Origin: JTS-RE9 sp964649195
GTDB lineage: Bacteria; Planctomycetota; Phycisphaerae; Phycisphaerales; Phycisphaeraceae
Direction of reading: 5' to 3'
Assembly: GCA_964649195.1 (NCBI GenBank)
Contig: CAZYPK010000204.1
Coordinates: 1-7,772, forward strand
Length of the DNA: 7,772 nt
In this document: in pieces, positions 5,208-7,772 of the stretch
How positions within the stretch are numbered: the first letter of the stretch is position 1
Layout: each line of letters opens with the position of its first letter
Position numbers and translations under genes: made by a program
Notes under the pieces: model-generated
What the model saw: the letters and a program-made list of their open reading frames with translations, nothing else
The model's database searches: none
What the model was told of the DNA's origin: nothing

Positions 5208-6206
5208 ATGAACACTCGCCCCTTCGGTCGCACTGACATTTCCGTTTCCGAAATCGGCCTCGGCTGCTGGCAGTTCGGCGGCGAATGGGGCCCGTGCAGC
5301 GATGAGGATGCAACCTCCACCCTCGCCGCCGCCGTCGATGCGGGCGCCACCTTCTTCGACACCGCCGATGTCTATGGTCGGGGCCGCAGCGAATCGCTCA
5401 TCGGCGCGTTCCTCAAGGAACGAAAGCTGCGCGACAGGATTTTCGTCGCCACCAAGCTCGGACGCCTCGCGGGTTATCCCAGCGCCTACACGCCCGAACT
5501 TTTCCGCAAATGCACCGAGGATTCGCTCAGGCGGCTGGGCGTGTCCGCCCTCGATCTCACCCAGCTTCACTGCGTGCCCAGGCATTACCTCAAGACCGGC
5601 GAAGTGTTCGGCTGGCTCGAAACCCTCAAAAAGGAAGGCAAGATCAGGCACTACGGCGCGAGCGTCGAATCGATGGAAGAAGCCCAGCTCTGCCTGCAAT
5701 ACGAAGGGTGCAGCTCGCTTCAGATCATCTTCAACATCTTCCGCCAGAAACCGATCCACACACTCTTCGACAGGGCGAAGGCGAAGGGTGTCGCGCTGAT
5801 CATTCGCCTGCCGCTGGCCAGCGGTCTGCTTTCGGGCAGGTTCACGAAGGAGACCACGTTCGAGCCGCAGGATCACCGCACCTACAACCGCGATGGGCAG
5901 GCATTCAATGTCGGGGAGACGTTCGCCGGGCTGCCGTTCCAGATCGGCGTTGAACTGGCCGATCGCGTGAAGGAGATTTTCACGGGCGCGAACCTGCTGA
6001 CGAACGCGACGATGGCGCAGCAGTCGATGCGCTGGATCCTCGATCACGATGCGGTGAGCGTGGTCATCCCCGGCGCCAAGGATGCGCAGCAGGCCCGCGA
6101 CAACGCGGCGGCCAGCGAACTGCCGCCGCTGCCCTCATCGGTGCGTGATGAACTGGCGAGGCTTTACGAGAAGCAGGTGCGCGGGCAGATACGCGGACCG
6201 TATTGA
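5208..6206 (+). CDS. Aldo/keto reductase
   Basis: A 332-residue NADPH-dependent oxidoreductase of the aldo/keto reductase superfamily, a cytoplasmic TIM barrel that reduces aldehydes or ketones. The catalytic tetrad is complete: D51 (FFDTADVYG), Y56, K83 (VATKLG) and H121 (LTQLHC). The start MNTRPFGRTDISVSEIGLG is the classic first strand, and VSVVIPGAKDAQQARDNAAA (283-302) is the C-terminal cofactor phosphate-binding region. Length is usual for the family. The substrate cannot be told from sequence. ATG 5208 is chosen over an in-frame GTG at 5148 because family homology begins there, even though no ribosome-binding site is seen. It is a single gene, convergent with asd across a repeat-rich gap. 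Confidence 0.95.
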   Translation: MNTRPFGRTDISVSEIGLGCWQFGGEWGPCSDEDATSTLAAAVDAGATFFDTADVYGRGRSESLIGAFLKERKLRDRIFVATKLGRLAGYPSAYTPELFRKCTEDSLRRLGVSALDLTQLHCVPRHYLKTGEVFGWLETLKKEGKIRHYGASVESMEEAQLCLQYEGCSSLQIIFNIFRQKPIHTLFDRAKAKGVALIIRLPLASGLLSGRFTKETTFEPQDHRTYNRDGQAFNVGETFAGLPFQIGVELADRVKEIFTGANLLTNATMAQQSMRWILDHDAVSVVIPGAKDAQQARDNAAASELPPLPSSVRDELARLYEKQVRGQIRGPY

Positions 6207-6224
6207 GAAATGAAGGAATGTCTT

Positions 6225-6532
6225 GGGAGGGCGAGGCTCCCGCCGAGCCGTTTGCTTGCGGAGGCCTGTCCGCAGGTCAATCTGAGCCGCACCGATGAGC
6301 CGTTGGACATCCCGCCGAGCCGTTTGCTTGCGGAGGCCTGTCCGCAGGCCGATGCAGGCAAAACTCGTGCGAAGGGCCTGCGGACCTGACACGAACCGTG
6401 GCCGTGCAATTTCGCCTGCGGCGGGCCGAAGACACCCCTTGCAGACGAACGGCCCTCCCCAACAAACTAACCCATGTCAAATCCGGGTAAACAACTTGCA
6501 GACGAACGGCTCGGCGGGAGCCTCGCCCTCCC
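6225..6532. repeat. Cluster of direct and inverted GC-rich repeats
   Basis: This fills the 336-base gap between the converging reductase and asd genes; no gene is seen. Bases 6239-6276 and 6311-6348 are an exact 38-bp direct repeat, 72 bases apart. Bases 6225-6252 and 6505-6532 are an exact 28-bp inverted repeat. CTTGCAGACGAACGGC occurs at 6438-6453 and 6495-6510; the first copy runs straight into CCTCCC, as if 16 bases of the fuller copy were deleted. GTCCGCAGGCC (6340-6350) also pairs with GGCCTGCGGAC (6375-6385). The pattern is one repeat family in four more or less complete copies, two in each orientation. The consensus resembles intergenic repeats I associate with planctomycete genomes, from memory only. 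Confidence 0.88.
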
Positions 6533-6542
6533 GTCTTATGCC

Positions 6543-7598
6543 TTAAACCGTTGCCGGTTTGCGAATCAACAACTCCGCAATCTGCACCGCATTGAGCGCT
6601 GCGCCTTTGCGGATCTGGTCGCCGCTGACGAACAGGTCCAGGCCCGTGTCGCCATCCTGCGACCAGTCCTGCCGGATGCGGCCGACATAGACATCATCGT
6701 TGTGCGAAGCATCGAGCGGCTCGGGATGGCGGTTGTTCACGCGATCATCGCTGACGGTCACGCCCGGGGCGCTGCGCAGAATCTCGCGGGCTTCATCCTC
6801 CTTCAGCGGCTTTTCAAACGTGATGTTGATCGCTTCGCAGTGGGCGCGAAGCACCGGCACGCGGACGCAGGTGGTGGTGATGCGGAGGGAAGGCTCGCCA
6901 AAGATTTTCCTCGTTTCCTTGAGCATCTTGGTCTCTTCCTCGTTGTACCCGGTGGCCGCATCGATTTTGCTGTTGTGGCTGAAGAGATTCCAGATGTACT
7001 GCCTTTTGAAAATGTCGCTGGTGATCGCTTCGCCCGACGCCCACTGCTTCGCCTGGTTTTCAAGCTCCGCCATCGCCTGCGCCCCGGCGCCGGAAGCTGC
7101 CTGGTAGGTGGAGACGACCAACCGCTTCACCTTCGCGACCTTGTGCAGCGGCCAGACGGGTACGTTCATGATGATCGTCGAGCAGTTGGGGTTGGCGATG
7201 ATGCCTGCCTTGCCCTTGACGCCCACTTCGATGCCTTCAAGCGCATCAGGATTCACCTCCGGCACCACCAGCGGCACCCCCTCGGTCATGCGAAACGCGC
7301 TGCTGTTATCGACGACCACCGCGCCGGCATCACGGGCGATGAGGCCAAACTCCTTGCTGATGGAACCGCCCGCCGAGAAGAGGGCGATGTGAATGTCCTT
7401 GAAGCTGTCCCGGGTCAGCTCCTTGATCGTGTAGGTTTTGCCCATGAACTCAACGGTTTTCCCCGCGCTGCGCGCGCTGGCCAGCATGACCAGGCTGGAG
7501 AAAGGGAACTGGCGCTGTTCAAGCACGCGGAGAAACTCCTGGCCCACGGCGCCGGTGACGCCCACGATGGCGACGTTGAGTCCGGACGATGATGACAC
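6543..7598 (-). CDS. asd: Aspartate-semialdehyde dehydrogenase
   Basis: A 351-residue enzyme that reduces L-aspartyl 4-phosphate to L-aspartate 4-semialdehyde with NADPH. This is the branch point to lysine/diaminopimelate, threonine and methionine. The N-terminal dinucleotide-binding motif is G13-VT-G16-AV-G19. The catalytic cysteine is C139 in NPNCST (136-141), with Q166 in STYQAASGAG. R246 and H253 in RVPVLRAH serve substrate binding and acid-base chemistry. DNSSAFRM (97-104) and the C-terminal KGAALNAVQIAELL are also typical. The start is GTG at 7598, supported by AGGA (plus-strand 7607-7610) eight bases upstream. It follows a tRNA gene and its terminator on the same strand and appears to have its own promoter near 7668-7673. 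No other aspartate-pathway gene is adjacent. Confidence 0.97.
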   Translation of the reverse strand: MSSSSGLNVAIVGVTGAVGQEFLRVLEQRQFPFSSLVMLASARSAGKTVEFMGKTYTIKELTRDSFKDIHIALFSAGGSISKEFGLIARDAGAVVVDNSSAFRMTEGVPLVVPEVNPDALEGIEVGVKGKAGIIANPNCSTIIMNVPVWPLHKVAKVKRLVVSTYQAASGAGAQAMAELENQAKQWASGEAITSDIFKRQYIWNLFSHNSKIDAATGYNEEETKMLKETRKIFGEPSLRITTTCVRVPVLRAHCEAINITFEKPLKEDEAREILRSAPGVTVSDDRVNNRHPEPLDASHNDDVYVGRIRQDWSQDGDTGLDLFVSGDQIRKGAALNAVQIAELLIRKPATV

Positions 7599-7667
7599 GG
7601 AAGGAATCCTTTTTTTGAAGGGTCACGGAACCTGATCCGCGTTCACCATGAACGGGGACAGTCCCGA

Positions 7668-7673
7668 ATTGTA
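7668..7673 (-). promoter_or_regulatory. Candidate -10 element of asd
   Basis: On the minus strand this reads TACAAT in the context GCTACAAT, the same as at the Uma2 genes. It starts five bases after the U-tract of the tRNA terminator. Transcription would begin near 7661, giving a leader of about 60 bases. A -35 at the usual distance would overlap the terminator stem and is not recognisable. Confidence 0.5.
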
Positions 7674-7678
7674 GCATG

Positions 7679-7706
7679 AAAAAACCCGGCATCAGGAGAT
7701 GCCGGG
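7679..7706 (-). terminator. Rho-independent terminator of the tRNA gene
   Basis: CCCGGCATC (7685-7693) pairs with GATGCCGGG (7698-7706), a 9-bp stem with a four-base loop. On the minus strand it is followed by six U (plus-strand A-run 7679-7684). It begins 12 bases after the tRNA 3' end. Confidence 0.9.
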
Positions 7707-7718
7707 CTTTGGACGAAA

Positions 7719-7772
7719 AGCGGGTGATGGGACTTGAACCCACGACATTCACGTTGGCAACGTGACGCTCTA
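7719..7772 (-). tRNA. tRNA-Gly (anticodon GCC), 3' portion
   Basis: The last 54 bases of a tRNA, cut by the window edge; the 5' acceptor strand and most of the D-arm lie outside. Visible parts on the minus strand are the D-stem end GAGC, and the anticodon stem TCACG/CGTGA around loop TTGCCAA with anticodon GCC (plus 7756-7758). Then come a five-base variable loop, the T-arm with GGGTTCAAGTCCC, and the acceptor strand CACCCGC. The base after the acceptor strand is U73, as usual for bacterial tRNA-Gly. CCA is not encoded. Confidence 0.95.

Noticed and set aside
6239..6348. CRISPR-like pair of 38-bp direct repeats
   Set aside because: There are only two direct copies, inverted copies nearby, a 34-base spacer that is not part of a series, and no cas genes.
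6135..6409. Minus-strand frames with a repeated peptide (LRTGLRKQTARR)
   Set aside because: The peptide repeat is just the translation of the 38-bp non-coding direct repeat and overlaps the reductase gene end.
6474..7592. 372-codon plus-strand reading frame opposite asd
   Set aside because: It covers the complement of an intact aspartate-semialdehyde dehydrogenase and shows no recognisable domain or ribosome-binding site.

Overview
The window looks like an ordinary, moderately GC-rich bacterial chromosome segment. The best guess is a planctomycete, perhaps Phycisphaerae-like. This is inferred from the HU-type protein with an NPFKPGE arm, the Uma2-family paralogues and the dispersed GC-rich intergenic repeats. 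No ribosomal RNA or other decisive taxonomic marker is present, so confidence in the lineage is modest.

Left part (1-1792): a non-coding stretch with two overlapping long inverted repeats (1-144 and 79-255) leads into a tandem duplication of a 747-bp module. Each module carries one Uma2/DUF820 gene of 227 codons (332-1015 and 1079-1762), its own TACAAT promoter element and a short GC-rich hairpin. The two genes are almost identical at both ends. In the middle they have two patches of dense amino-acid replacement, a mosaic pattern that suggests gene conversion of the flanks or replacement of the core.

Centre (1793-4561): dnaK lies on the minus strand, convergent with the Uma2 pair. A hairpin with a minus-strand U-tract between them is a good dnaK terminator. 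A 395-bp divergent intergenic region separates dnaK from an HU-like DNA-binding protein gene on the plus strand. It holds an 11-bp direct repeat, a strong 13-bp hairpin and a recognisable HU promoter. HU is followed by a textbook terminator.

Right part (4562-7772): a small four-helix membrane protein of unknown function is followed by an aldo/keto reductase with a complete catalytic tetrad, both on plus. A cluster of direct and inverted repeats (6225-6532) fills the convergent gap to asd (aspartate-semialdehyde dehydrogenase, minus). Upstream of asd lies the 3' part of a tRNA-Gly(GCC) gene with its terminator, cut by the window edge.

The genes do not form an obvious pathway. dnaK and HU are housekeeping genes, asd belongs to aspartate-family amino-acid synthesis, and the reductase and membrane protein are single genes with their own signals. 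The most unusual item is the Uma2 tandem pair with its hairpin-bounded modules. I see no convincing multi-gene undescribed system, CRISPR array, transposase or phage gene.
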